Part shown: piece by piece, positions 1 through 8,429 of the stretch
Numbering within the stretch: position 1 is the first letter of the stretch
Layout: each line of letters begins with the position of its first letter
Assembly: GCA_037624485.1 (NCBI GenBank)
Contig: JASJJC010000008.1
Location: 21,465 to 85,464, forward strand
Length of the DNA: 64,000 nucleotides
Origin: JAFMKE01 sp037624485
GTDB lineage: Bacteria > Bacteroidota > Bacteroidia > Chitinophagales > UBA8649
Direction of reading: 5' to 3'
Program-made: the position numbers and the translations under genes
The notes under the pieces: generated by a model
The model's input: the letters and a program-made list of their open reading frames with translations, nothing else
Database searches by the model: none
What the model was told of the DNA's origin: nothing

Positions 1-520
1 CTTTGTTGTGATCTTTTCGCAATGCCTTTAGTGCTTCGAAGAGAATGTCCAAGTTTGACTTGTACCTGTCTAAGTTTTTTTGAGTAACCATAGAATGATC
101 CTGCTTAAAGGCAAGTATTCGATTCCAAAAAGCGGCACATTCATCAAATACCTCTTGACTGTAATCATCAAGGACTGCGAGCTTTTCTTGCAGTAAAGTC
201 AACTCCCCATCAAACCCTTGAAACATTCTGGTCACCATCAAGGTATCTGCCCATTCTATTTCAATATCTCTTACTTTACCTACGTTTTCTACCTTAATAC
301 CATCCGTCAAAAGGTTGGCATCACTGATTGTACGCTTAAGTTTCTCTAAGGGTTCTGGTAAATAGCCCTTACCATTCGCCCAATTTTCAAGTTTTTCTCT
401 TTCTACCTTGCTTTTTAAAAACAAATACAATAGCACAGTCACCTCTACTTCTTCAAACTCAACCGCAATCCAAATGGAATTATCTAAATAATCTCCCTCT
501 AACAAAAATCTTTTTCTCAT
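1..520 (-). CDS. Helical protein of unknown function, C-terminus cut by window edge
   Basis: A reading frame opens with ATG at 518-520 on the minus strand and stays open for 173 codons to the window edge, so only the N-terminal part is visible. The protein starts MRKRFLLEGDYLDNSIWIAV. It has a short beta-like N-terminal part, then long charged, mainly helical stretches with recurrent Trp, Phe and Leu. The segment near the edge loosely resembles helical DUF349-type repeats, but I cannot assign it firmly. There is no signal peptide or membrane segment. It is divergent from the NUDIX gene, 41 bp away. The gene is real on reading-frame grounds; the function is not known. Confidence 0.6.
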   Translation of the reverse strand, partial: MRKRFLLEGDYLDNSIWIAVEFEEVEVTVLLYLFLKSKVEREKLENWANGKGYLPEPLEKLKRTISDANLLTDGIKVENVGKVRDIEIEWADTLMVTRMFQGFDGELTLLQEKLAVLDDYSQEVFDECAAFWNRILAFKQDHSMVTQKNLDRYKSNLDILFEALKALRKDHNK

Positions 521-561
521 ACTACTTTGACTATTTTTGCTTAACGAATAAGAACTAGCTC

Positions 562-1194
562 ATGCGCCTTCATCAAATATTGGACAAAATTAAACAAATT
601 CAAGAAAATAATTTGCCTGGATTTGCAGCTCATGCTAAAATGAGCCCTCCTTTAAGAGGTAAATACAACGCCAATGATTTGAAAAAGTTCAACGCTAAAG
701 AAAGTGCGGTTATGATTCTCTTGTATGAGAAGAATAATCAAACACATATAGTCTTCACACAACGCCATGATTATGATGGCGCTCATAGTGGTCAAATCAG
801 CTTCCCAGGTGGGAAAAAAGATGAATCGGACCATGACTTAAGTCATACTGCACTTCGGGAAACATATGAAGAAATTGGTGTTCCGTTATCCAATGCGCAT
901 ATTATTTCAACGCTGAGTTGGTTATATGTGCCTCCTAGCAATTTCGTTATATATCCATTTGTTGCACTAATAGAAGAAAAGCCTTCTTTTGTGCCCGAAG
1001 AAAAAGAGGTAAAAGAAATATTGGAGATCCCTCTAGAAGCCTTAGCGAATAAAGCAAACCAGAAAAACTACCATTTTCAAAACAAAAAGCTAAATATCAG
1101 CTTTGATAGTCCAAGCTATCAGGTCAATGGAAAAATAATTTGGGGGGCAACGGCAATGATTTTAAGTGAACTCTTAACTATCTTAGAAGTATGA
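562..1194 (+). CDS. NUDIX hydrolase, CoA pyrophosphatase (NudL-like)
   Basis: A 210-aa cytoplasmic NUDIX protein. It carries the UPF0035 signature of CoA pyrophosphatases (FTQRHD at 65-70, then HSGQISFPGG ending at residue 84) followed by a NUDIX box with RETYEEIGV at 99-107. As in NudL proteins, the first Glu of the general NUDIX pattern is not conserved. The C-terminal WGATAMILSEL segment also matches the family. Known NudL-type enzymes split CoA into phosphopantetheine and 3',5'-ADP. The exact substrate here is inferred. Its last codons overlap the next gene by 4 bp (ATGA), so the two are probably co-transcribed and translationally coupled. Confidence 0.85.
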   Translation: MRLHQILDKIKQIQENNLPGFAAHAKMSPPLRGKYNANDLKKFNAKESAVMILLYEKNNQTHIVFTQRHDYDGAHSGQISFPGGKKDESDHDLSHTALRETYEEIGVPLSNAHIISTLSWLYVPPSNFVIYPFVALIEEKPSFVPEEKEVKEILEIPLEALANKANQKNYHFQNKKLNISFDSPSYQVNGKIIWGATAMILSELLTILEV

Positions 1195-1811
1195 TTTTGC
1201 GAATCGATAAAGATAGCCCAGATGAACGTCGCATTCAACAGGTTGTAGAATGTTTGCGTATGGGTGGGGTTATTATTTATCCCACAGACACAGTATATAC
1301 ATTGGGATGTGATATTAGCAATAAAAAAGCCTATGAAAAGGTGTGCGCTTTAAAAGATGTCAGACCTAATAAAGCAAATTTTTCTTTTGTTTGTTATGAT
1401 TTGCGACATATTAGTGAGTACACCATCAGCCTTCCCACACCTACATATAAGCTTATGCATCGCTTATTGCCCGGACCGTACACCTTTATTTTAAATGCAA
1501 ACAAGACCATTCAACGACTTTTTGCTTATAAGAAAAAAGAAGTAGGTATTCGTGTGCCAAATCATGCTATACCCAGAGCAATAGTTCAGGAATTAGGTCA
1601 TCCTATTCTTTCAGCCTCCATTAAAAATGAGGATGAGATTTTGGAATATATGACGGACCCTGAAGAGATCTATTACGAATACAAGGATATCGTCGATATT
1701 GTTATCGATGGCGGAGCAGGAATGAATGAACCATCCACCATTATAAATTATACAGATAAGGAGCCTTTTTTAGTCAGACAAGGTCTTGGACCTATTGACA
1801 TTATCAATTAA
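1191..1811 (+). CDS. YciO/YrdC/Sua5 family protein (YciO branch)
   Basis: 206 aa with the YrdC-like fold. It has GGVIIYPTDTVYTLGCD near residues 25-41, a KDVRP nucleotide-binding loop, IRVPNHAIPRAIVQELGHP, and a C-terminal VRQGLGP. Relatives make threonylcarbamoyl-AMP for the t6A tRNA modification. The ungapped similarity to E. coli YciO (length, NFSFVCYDL and PGPYTFIL motifs) points to the YciO branch and not to the essential TsaC, so activity on threonine is likely but weaker evidence than family membership. The start overlaps the NUDIX stop codon. The 299 bp downstream hold no convincing gene, only scattered short open stretches and the promoter of the next gene. Confidence 0.85.
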   Translation: MILRIDKDSPDERRIQQVVECLRMGGVIIYPTDTVYTLGCDISNKKAYEKVCALKDVRPNKANFSFVCYDLRHISEYTISLPTPTYKLMHRLLPGPYTFILNANKTIQRLFAYKKKEVGIRVPNHAIPRAIVQELGHPILSASIKNEDEILEYMTDPEEIYYEYKDIVDIVIDGGAGMNEPSTIINYTDKEPFLVRQGLGPIDIIN

Positions 1812-2084
1812 TTTTTAACTAGATGTACTAAAAATTTACTAAGCCTAGCTCCGCAAAAAGATAGCTTGCGCGAACGCATGACTTTAGAGGATCAATTTCA
1901 TAAGCTCAGTAATAGAGATTAATGAAATTTAATCACTCCAATAGTAGTTGAAGCTTTGGAAAAAATCTCAAGCAGTTAACCGCCATTATAAACCGATTTG
2001 AAGATGTAAACTTTATCCATAAAATTCTTGTTAGTATTTCGTTAATACCTTTACAAAAATCTAGATACTTAAGGGCTATTTTTT

Positions 2085-2092
2085 TACCTTTG
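2085..2092 (+). promoter_or_regulatory. Bacteroidota -7 box (TACCTTTG) for the TonB-type receptor
   Basis: TACCTTTG fits the TAnnTTTG element of Bacteroidota housekeeping promoters. It ends 18 bp before the receptor start at 2111. No clear TTTG -33 element at standard spacing is visible. Confidence 0.5.
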
Positions 2093-2110
2093 CACTAAAA
2101 TTACACCTCC

Positions 2111-4498
2111 ATGAAGCGTTACTTCTCATTCTGTATTCTCTTAATGCAATTTGCTCATGCTCAAATGCCTGGCTTATCTATAAGCGGTAATGTCAAAGAA
2201 CAACAGAGCAATAATCCAATGGAATATTGTACCATTTCAATTTTCGATGCAACTACCGAAGATTTAGTCACGGGCATTGTCAGTGATTTACAGGGAAACT
2301 TTATCGTAGACAAATTAAAGCCAGGCTTATATAACATAGAAGTTTCTTTTATTGGCTTTGAAGCAAAGAGATTGGAAGATGTCATCTTGAGTATGGCTGA
2401 ACCAAAGGTTAACATAGGAACGATATTTCTAGGAACCGATGCCACTTTGGTCAACGAAGTTGAGGTCACTGCTTTGAAATCATCAGTTCGCTACGAACTG
2501 GATAAGAAAATTGTGGATGTAGATAAGAATATTGCAGCCGCTAATGGAACTGCTGTTGATATTCTTGCCACAGTCCCCTCTATTCAAACCAATATTGATG
2601 GTGATGTGAGCTTAAGAGGAAGTACGGGTTTTTTAGTACTTATTAATGGCCGCCCCTCGGTGCTGGATGCAAACGATGCCCTCAGGCAAATTCCTGCCAA
2701 CACTATTGATAACATTGAAATAATAACCAACCCATCGGCAAGGTACGATGCAGAGGGTACTGCTGGGATTATTAACATTATCACCAAAAAGAAATCAAAT
2801 GATGGAACCAGTGGAATATTAAATGTCCGCGGTGGCACATTTAATAGTTTTGGTGGCGATGCAACGCTATCCATCAAAAAGAAAAAATTTACCTACACAA
2901 TAGCGGGAAATTACAGGCATAATGAAAGACCAGGCACATATAATTCTACCCTAAATACTATTTTTAATGATACCACAGTAAGTACGATAAATGATGGAGA
3001 AAAGGAAAGAATATTTAACAACTATAACGTTAAAGGCAGTATTGAATTTCGACCTACAGACGATCAGTATATTGTTGCTTCGTATACCTATGGTGGATGG
3101 AAAATGATTTTCAGGGATGAGCTTGATTTTAGTTTTATTAATCGGACAACTGGTGATGAAGAAAATTTTGTGAATCGGAATGAAAGCAAGCGAAGTGGAC
3201 CGTTCCATGAAGTTATTTTGGACTATGGGTATGACTTTAAAAATAAGAGTCAGTTCACGGCACATGCTTCTTTTAATAAGCGAGGTTTTGAAGAACTAGT
3301 TTTTAGTGAACGATTTGATGAGGCGGACAATTTAATTTATGGAACCCAGAGCTCTGAGATAGGCCCTTCTCAGCGTATTCGTATAAATCTAGATTATCTG
3401 ATCCCTGTGCAAGACCACAGCAAGTTTGAACTAGGCCTCATGCAACAATACGGTAAAAGTGATGAAGAAAATATTGCCTTTCAAAGGGATGTAGCCAGTA
3501 ATGACTTAATAGAGCAAACTCAATTTTATAGTAATGTGGTGTACAAGAAAAATATCAGAGCATTCTACGGTATGTTTTCAAGCAAATGGGAAAAGCTGAG
3601 CTATCAATTTGGATTAAGAACAGAAAATACGATTAGGAATATCTATGTGAGGAATACCCAAACTACCTTTTTAGTTGATCGTCTGGATCTCTTCCCATCA
3701 GCCTCTTTGTCTGTCAACGTAAATGAGCAACATCAATATTTCATAAACTACAGCAAGCGAATAAATAGACCCCGCGGCTGGTACCTTGAGCCTAACGCAA
3801 TTTTCACAGATGCCAATACCTTGTGGCAAGGGAATCCGGAAATTCTGCCTGAATATATTCATGCTATTGAAACGGGCTGGTTATTTAATTTTAAGAAAAA
3901 AGGTTCTTGGAATAATGAAGTATACTTCAGAAGAGAGTTAAATGTGATGCAAATTGTTCGTGTTCCTCTCGATTTTGAGTTAACGCGTCAATTTCCTGAA
4001 AATATTGGGACCTCTAACACTTTAGGACTGGAGTCAAGTTTAAGTTTGTTGCCCTTTAAATGGTGGAATACTGATTTGATGGCCAATGTATTTTACTACA
4101 ATCTTGAAGGCGCTTATGAGGATGAGGTATTCGATCGTTCTAGCTTCTCTTATATCCTGCGATGGAATAACTATTTCAAGTTATCTAAATCTACCAAGTT
4201 ACAATTTAATGGTTCGTATAGCAGTCCTATCGTCAATGCTCAAGGAAGAGAGAAATTTACTTACAGATTTGATGCTGGACTTAAGCAAGAATTTTGCGAT
4301 GGTAAAATGAATTTAGGTATTCAAGTACGTGATTTGTTTAACACTTATGTAAGTCGAAGTAATCTGGATGGCACTAATTTTGATTTTCAAAGAGAGAATG
4401 ATCCGAGAGGACCAAGTCTTGTATTCTCTGCGAGCTATAGAATAAATAATTATAGAGCTAAAAAGCCTAACTACTCCAGCGGTGGTGGCGAATTTTAA
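2111..4498 (+). CDS. TonB-dependent receptor-like outer membrane beta-barrel protein
   Basis: 795 aa. A signal peptide (cleavage likely after FAHA, about residue 17) precedes a CarboxypepD regulatory-like beta-sandwich (about 22-110: SISGNVKEQQSNNPMEYCTI, GNFIVDKLKPGLYNIEV). A plug domain follows (about 125-228, with SLRGSTGFLVLINGRP and YDAEGTAGIINIITKK), then a long barrel of the OMP_b-brl_3 type ending in FSASYRINNY. The architecture matches the outer membrane beta-barrel family of Bacteroidota, which is related to TonB receptors. There is no obvious TonB box and no SusD partner next to it, so the substrate cannot be inferred. It is a single-gene transcription unit with its own -7 box and a downstream hairpin. 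Confidence 0.88.
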   Translation: MKRYFSFCILLMQFAHAQMPGLSISGNVKEQQSNNPMEYCTISIFDATTEDLVTGIVSDLQGNFIVDKLKPGLYNIEVSFIGFEAKRLEDVILSMAEPKVNIGTIFLGTDATLVNEVEVTALKSSVRYELDKKIVDVDKNIAAANGTAVDILATVPSIQTNIDGDVSLRGSTGFLVLINGRPSVLDANDALRQIPANTIDNIEIITNPSARYDAEGTAGIINIITKKKSNDGTSGILNVRGGTFNSFGGDATLSIKKKKFTYTIAGNYRHNERPGTYNSTLNTIFNDTTVSTINDGEKERIFNNYNVKGSIEFRPTDDQYIVASYTYGGWKMIFRDELDFSFINRTTGDEENFVNRNESKRSGPFHEVILDYGYDFKNKSQFTAHASFNKRGFEELVFSERFDEADNLIYGTQSSEIGPSQRIRINLDYLIPVQDHSKFELGLMQQYGKSDEENIAFQRDVASNDLIEQTQFYSNVVYKKNIRAFYGMFSSKWEKLSYQFGLRTENTIRNIYVRNTQTTFLVDRLDLFPSASLSVNVNEQHQYFINYSKRINRPRGWYLEPNAIFTDANTLWQGNPEILPEYIHAIETGWLFNFKKKGSWNNEVYFRRELNVMQIVRVPLDFELTRQFPENIGTSNTLGLESSLSLLPFKWWNTDLMANVFYYNLEGAYEDEVFDRSSFSYILRWNNYFKLSKSTKLQFNGSYSSPIVNAQGREKFTYRFDAGLKQEFCDGKMNLGIQVRDLFNTYVSRSNLDGTNFDFQRENDPRGPSLVFSASYRINNYRAKKPNYSSGGGEF

Positions 4499-4505
4499 AG
4501 TGATA

Positions 4506-4540
4506 TTAGTAAGCAGTTTATTTAAGCGACTGCCTACTAA
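4506..4540. terminator. Hairpin between convergent genes
   Basis: Arms at 4506-4517 (TTAGTAAGCAGT) and 4529-4540 (ACTGCCTACTAA) pair over 12 bp with one mismatch around an 11-nt loop. It lies between the receptor and the convergent coiled-coil gene. The T tract is weak, so terminator function is probable but not certain. Confidence 0.5.
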
Positions 4541-4566
4541 TGTTAACTTTTAAATGATTGAAAAGT

Positions 4567-5490
4567 CTATTTCAACTCAAAATTCGTCATGCCCAATAAA
4601 TAACCTTCTTGGTACATTTCAGCTGTGTATGTTCCTGCTTGGGCAATGTTATGTGACCAATAAATACAAACTTTCTTATTTCCGCCATCAAAATTGAATG
4701 ATGCAGCCTTTGAAAATCGGATTTCTTGACCATTTTCTTTGCTTGTAAAGCTTCCACTTCCTTCTTGCTCTAAGAACAACGATTCGCCATTTGGAGAAAC
4801 TAGTCGCAACTGCATAACTACCTCACCTTCTTCACGCACTATGTTTTCACCCGTTTGGTAACAAACCATTATTTTCTCTACATTCTTCACCTTAGCAATT
4901 TCTTTCTCAACACCGCTATCCTTCACCTTGATTCCTACAGCTGTTAACTCATCTGCCTGTAACAAAGATCCCAATTCAAATTTTTCAGAAAGATATTCTT
5001 TGTCTTGTGTCAGGTTTAAAGTCACATTTTTCTCAGTCATTAAATCCGTTTCTAAACGCATCTTAATGGCCAACAGCTCCTGATTCTCCTCACTTAACTT
5101 ATCAATTTGCCCAATAAAAGCGGCGCGTTCTGTTTCAAACTCAATAATTTTTCCTTTAAGTTTATTCAACTCATTTTTATTGAACCCACTTTGATTTTTC
5201 CATTTTTGGATTTCTTCTAAGTGCAACTTTATATCCGCTTCTCTCTCTGCTAATACCGCATCTAAGTCAGTATTTATTCCTTTCATTTCATCCAATTCGG
5301 CAAGTTGTGCATTGAAGTTCGCCTGCAAACCAGATAAGTCATCTTGTAAACCAACAAGCTCTGTTTGGGTAACTTCTAAATCTTGCTGTCCTTTAAAAAG
5401 ATAATATGCACCTACTAGATTAATTAATAATAGTAGAAAAATAATTACTAAATAGACCGTTTTTTTGGAACTCTTATTAGTTTTACTCAT
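4567..5490 (-). CDS. Membrane-anchored coiled-coil protein of unknown function
   Basis: 307 aa. A short basic N-terminus (MSKTNKSSKK) leads into one membrane helix at about 11-30 (TVYLVIIFLLLLINLVGAYY). A long heptad-rich coiled coil follows at about 35-180, rich in Leu, Glu, Gln and Lys. The C-terminal domain of about 100 residues is beta-rich, with GEVVMQLRLVSPNGES, SFNFDGGNKKVCIYW and TAEMYQEGYLLG. The topology suggests an inner-membrane anchor with the coiled coil and C-terminal domain in the periplasm. I do not recognise a named family. It is a monocistronic gene, convergent to the receptor. Confidence 0.75.
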   Translation of the reverse strand: MSKTNKSSKKTVYLVIIFLLLLINLVGAYYLFKGQQDLEVTQTELVGLQDDLSGLQANFNAQLAELDEMKGINTDLDAVLAEREADIKLHLEEIQKWKNQSGFNKNELNKLKGKIIEFETERAAFIGQIDKLSEENQELLAIKMRLETDLMTEKNVTLNLTQDKEYLSEKFELGSLLQADELTAVGIKVKDSGVEKEIAKVKNVEKIMVCYQTGENIVREEGEVVMQLRLVSPNGESLFLEQEGSGSFTSKENGQEIRFSKAASFNFDGGNKKVCIYWSHNIAQAGTYTAEMYQEGYLLGMTNFELK

Positions 5491-5549
5491 AATTAAAAGG
5501 TATTTGTTTAAATATCAAAGTTAAAACGAAAAAGCACAAGTTTTCATTT

Positions 5550-6134
5550 ATGGATATAAATAATATGCAATACTGGCAAGATCACTATCTACAAAATAGC
5601 ACAGGCTGGGATTTAGGAGCCGTTTCTCCGCCATTGAAAGCCTACTTTGATCAGTTGTCAAACAAGGATTGTAAAATTCTAATTCCGGGTGCAGGCAATG
5701 CTTATGAAGCCGAATACCTCCATAAAATGGGTTTTACAAAAGTCTTTGTGGCTGATTGGGCGCAACAAGCAATTGATAATATTAAAAAAAGAATGCCTTC
5801 TTTTCCAGATAGTCAATTACTCGTTCAAGATTTTTTTAAACTTGAAGGTCCATTTGATTTAATCGTTGAACAAACGTTTTTTTGTGCCCTACCTCCGCAA
5901 CAAAGGAAAGATTATGTTAATAAAATGCACGATCTTTTGGCGCCAAACGGAAAATTAGTGGGCCTACTCTTTCAAGTACCATTAAACCAAGATCATCCAC
6001 CTTTTGGGGGCGACAAGTATGAGTATTTAAGCTTGTTTGAATCTAAATTTGAAATTGTAACCTTAGAGACTGCTCACAATTCGATCGAACCTAGACAAAA
6101 GAATGAGTTGTTTTTTATTTTTAAAGCGAAGTAA
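5550..6134 (+). CDS. SAM-dependent methyltransferase, TPMT family
   Basis: 194 aa. The N-terminal YWQDHYLQNSTGWDLGAVSPP is characteristic of the thiopurine/thiol S-methyltransferase family. It is followed by SAM motif I, ILIPGAGNAYEAEYL at 43-57, then an acidic residue after the second strand (VADW) and VEQTFFCALPP. Relatives methylate thiols or small nucleophiles; the substrate here is unknown. The gene is cytoplasmic and of full family length. Its 3' end overlaps the convergent Fur-family gene by 14 bp. Confidence 0.85.
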   Translation: MDINNMQYWQDHYLQNSTGWDLGAVSPPLKAYFDQLSNKDCKILIPGAGNAYEAEYLHKMGFTKVFVADWAQQAIDNIKKRMPSFPDSQLLVQDFFKLEGPFDLIVEQTFFCALPPQQRKDYVNKMHDLLAPNGKLVGLLFQVPLNQDHPPFGGDKYEYLSLFESKFEIVTLETAHNSIEPRQKNELFFIFKAK

Positions 6135-6519
6135 CCGCGCAATCCGCGCATATCCCCCTTACGGTAAAATTTAACTCATGCATGCTATAACCTTCAGGCA
6201 ATTGAAATGAAGGGATTACATGATGTAAACAAGAAACTTGCTCGCATTGCTCACATGAAAAATGAAGGTGATGGTGCAGGTGATCATCATTACATGCCAC
6301 ACATGCCATATATTTATTTACTCCATCCATATCCACCAGCTTATGAATTTTATCATCCTCCAACAGTCGATCTAAAACCCTATAAATAGTAACCCGATTG
6401 CACTTGCCATTTAACGCCTCCTCTATATCAGCATGTGACAAGGCGACATTTGCTCCTTCAATCAAGGCTAAAACTGATTGTTTGGCTTGTGTCGATCGTG
6501 AATTTTTAATAACAGCCAT
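6121..6519 (-). CDS. Fur-family metal-dependent repressor (Zur-like)
   Basis: 132 aa. An N-terminal winged helix (about 10-65: LSHADIEEALNGKCNRVTIYRVLDRL) precedes a metal-rich domain. That domain has a His cluster (HLHHHLHF, about 80-87), CEQC at 89-92 and a second CxxC, CADC, at 124-127, which would form the structural zinc site. The family senses Fe, Zn, Mn or peroxide; the short N-terminus and the two CxxC pairs favour a Zur-like sensor, but this is inference. It lies 9 bp downstream of merC and is probably co-transcribed with it. A Fur-type palindrome sits upstream of merC, which suggests autoregulation. Confidence 0.85.
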   Translation of the reverse strand: MAVIKNSRSTQAKQSVLALIEGANVALSHADIEEALNGKCNRVTIYRVLDRLLEDDKIHKLVDMDGVNKYMACVACNDDHLHHHLHFSCEQCEQVSCLHHVIPSFQLPEGYSMHELNFTVRGICADCAVTSL

Positions 6520-6528
6520 ATCAAATTT

Positions 6529-6948
6529 TTAATGAGCGGTGGTGCAAGAATGCGTGTTTGTTAAGCGATAATTGATAACTTGAGAGATGGCAATGAGCAA
6601 TGCAAAAAAAATCTCACTTGCAATGAGCCAAGCATTTAATTCATGGTGAAACAAGAAATGAATACCAAACGCACCGAATATCCCAATAGTAAATAAGATC
6701 ACCGGATACTTAAAATGATGGTGTAATGAAAATCCATGACGCATAGAGTAATATCCAAGAAAAGCAGTTGAGCCCAGCAATAGGTATTCAATCCACTCAG
6801 GTGGATTAAAGGTCATATTAAAAATAGGCATTAGCACAATTAACAGGGGGAAGGTAATACAATGTATAAGGCATAAAGTAGACAGAAAGAGAGTTACTTT
6901 CATGCCTCTGTGCTGATGTTGGTGAGGGGCAACGGTTTTAGATTTCAT
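6529..6948 (-). CDS. MerC-domain membrane protein
   Basis: 139 aa from the ATG at 6946-6948. The reading frame extends further upstream, but that part would overlap the atoE-like gene and lacks family character. The protein has a His-rich N-terminus (VAPHQHQHRG), then a membrane helix with the MerC-type cysteine pair (LCLIHC), and three more membrane helices, ending in a His/Cys-containing tail (NTHSCTTAH). MerC proteins move mercuric ions; chromosomal relatives beside Fur-type regulators more likely handle zinc or another cation (inference). It forms an operon with the downstream Fur-family repressor. Moderate uncertainty remains between this start and a later Met at 6903. Confidence 0.75.
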   Translation of the reverse strand: MKSKTVAPHQHQHRGMKVTLFLSTLCLIHCITFPLLIVLMPIFNMTFNPPEWIEYLLLGSTAFLGYYSMRHGFSLHHHFKYPVILFTIGIFGAFGIHFLFHHELNAWLIASEIFFALLIAISQVINYRLTNTHSCTTAH

Positions 6949-6967
6949 AGGCAAACAACAATGCTTA

Positions 6968-6984
6968 TTGCAATTGAGTTGCAA
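6968..6984. promoter_or_regulatory. Fur/Zur-type palindromic operator upstream of merC
   Basis: TTGCAATTGAGTTGCAA is an 8-1-8 inverted repeat with one mismatched pair, centred on G6976. It lies 20 bp upstream of the merC start. Size, AT-richness and single-base centre resemble Fur-family operators. The regulator encoded two genes downstream is the natural candidate to bind it. Confidence 0.55.
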
Positions 6985-7007
6985 ATATCCATATTTTTTT
7001 TCACTTT

Positions 7008-8372
7008 CTAAAAGACTAGCAGAGAAAGGGTGAAAATTATGGCTCCAACGCCAAAGACCAACAAACAATAAGGAAGTATATCTTTTGCGGATAGCTGCGT
7101 GATCCCTAACAATGGAAGCGCCCAAAATGGTTGCAGCATATTGGTAAGCTGATCGCCGTAGCTCATCGCCATAATTAGTTTTTGAATTTCCACCCCGCTT
7201 TTTGCTGCAGATTCAATAATGATTGGCGCTTGCAGCTGCCATTGTCCGCCACCACTTGGAACAAAAATATTTAAAATACCTGCACTTAAAAAAGTAAAAA
7301 TGGGTAAGGTCCATTCATTAGATATGCTGACGAACATATTGGCGATCATCCCCGCTATACCGCTTCCTTGAATAATGCCCATTATTCCAAAATACAATGG
7401 GAACTGAATAAGAATTCCACTTACATCACCAATGGCTTCATTAACGGAGGCTAGAAAGTTCTTAATACTACCTTGAAGTAAAAAAGCCATGCCTAAGAGC
7501 ATTAAATTAGTAGTTTGTAGATTTAGAATACTGAGAAAACCTTCGCCTGCTGAGACCTTATTCCAAGCGATAACTAAAAAATAGCTCAAGAGTATTCCTC
7601 CAACCGCGACTCCTGGCCAGAAAGAAGCCTCTAGGCTTTCTGCCGGCATACTACTAGTATTAGGAGATTGACTAGCTTTCTTAGCCATTCGTATTCTTGG
7701 AATTGATTGACCCGAACTTTTAATCCCCAAGAAATAAAAGAAAAGAGGAATGATAACAATGATAAGGATGGTATTAAATATATTCATGGAGCTAAAAATA
7801 GTCTCTTCAATACTTATCACGCCAATTTGATTCACGAACGTATGGCCATCTCCAGCTACAGTAATTGGGGCGGAGCCGGACAATCCACCATGCCAAACCA
7901 TCATACCCACATAAGCAGCCACCGCTACTAAAGGATAATTTAACTCCTGTTTATTTTGCTGAAATTGTTCACCTACCTTTCGCGCGAATATGGCACCAAA
8001 GATCAGGGCAAATCCCCAGTTAAAAAACGAAACAAGAATGGTCAGCAGGCTCACCAAAAAAGCAGCTCTGGCGGTCGTTGTGCAAAAGGATAATACAAAA
8101 TCAATTAAACGCTTGGCTGGCCCCGATAAGGCAATTACATGCCCTAAAACTAAGATCAGCATCATATGAAATGTGAAAACTAACTGAGACGGTCTAAAAA
8201 CTCCCTCAAACCATCCATTGGCTAACTCACCTGCATAAGGTATTGATTCGGAGTTACCTTTCGTTAGTGTAAATGCTAAAACAAAACTAAGAATTGTCAA
8301 CAGAAGCGCTATACTAAGCGGGCTTGGAAAATATCGTTGAAAGAAATTATTATAGACCTTAATCAATTTCAT
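7008..8372 (-). CDS. Short-chain fatty acid transporter family (AtoE-like)
   Basis: 454 aa, strongly hydrophobic, with about 11-12 membrane helices. Recognisable AtoE/TIGR00366 segments are FFQRYFPSPLSIALLLTILS, GWFEGVFRPSQLVFTFHMML, SFFNWGFALIFGAIFARKVG and WHGGLSGSAPITVAGDGH, plus a re-entrant LNIFVPSGGGQWQLQAPI near the C-terminus. Family members are proposed to take up short-chain fatty acids such as acetoacetate or butyrate. No fatty-acid catabolism genes are adjacent, so the substrate is open. The stop lies 60 bp upstream of the merC start. Confidence 0.85.
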   Translation of the reverse strand: MKLIKVYNNFFQRYFPSPLSIALLLTILSFVLAFTLTKGNSESIPYAGELANGWFEGVFRPSQLVFTFHMMLILVLGHVIALSGPAKRLIDFVLSFCTTTARAAFLVSLLTILVSFFNWGFALIFGAIFARKVGEQFQQNKQELNYPLVAVAAYVGMMVWHGGLSGSAPITVAGDGHTFVNQIGVISIEETIFSSMNIFNTILIIVIIPLFFYFLGIKSSGQSIPRIRMAKKASQSPNTSSMPAESLEASFWPGVAVGGILLSYFLVIAWNKVSAGEGFLSILNLQTTNLMLLGMAFLLQGSIKNFLASVNEAIGDVSGILIQFPLYFGIMGIIQGSGIAGMIANMFVSISNEWTLPIFTFLSAGILNIFVPSGGGQWQLQAPIIIESAAKSGVEIQKLIMAMSYGDQLTNMLQPFWALPLLGITQLSAKDILPYCLLVFGVGAIIFTLSLLVF

Positions 8373-8429
8373 CTTACGAATATAACATACTAGTCGTGTT
8401 TAAGATAAAATTTATTAAAAAACCCCTTT

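Noticed and set aside
1812..2110. Short frame MTLEDQFHKLSNRD near 1879
   Set aside because: Only 14 codons, no recognisable start context and no homologue that I know; likely chance.
2161..2877. Two long antisense frames inside the TonB-type receptor gene
   Set aside because: They are shadows of a strongly supported gene, with no promoter or family features.
6949..7125. Upstream extension of the merC reading frame by 59 codons
   Set aside because: It overlaps the atoE-like gene in another frame, covers the palindromic operator and has no MerC-family character.
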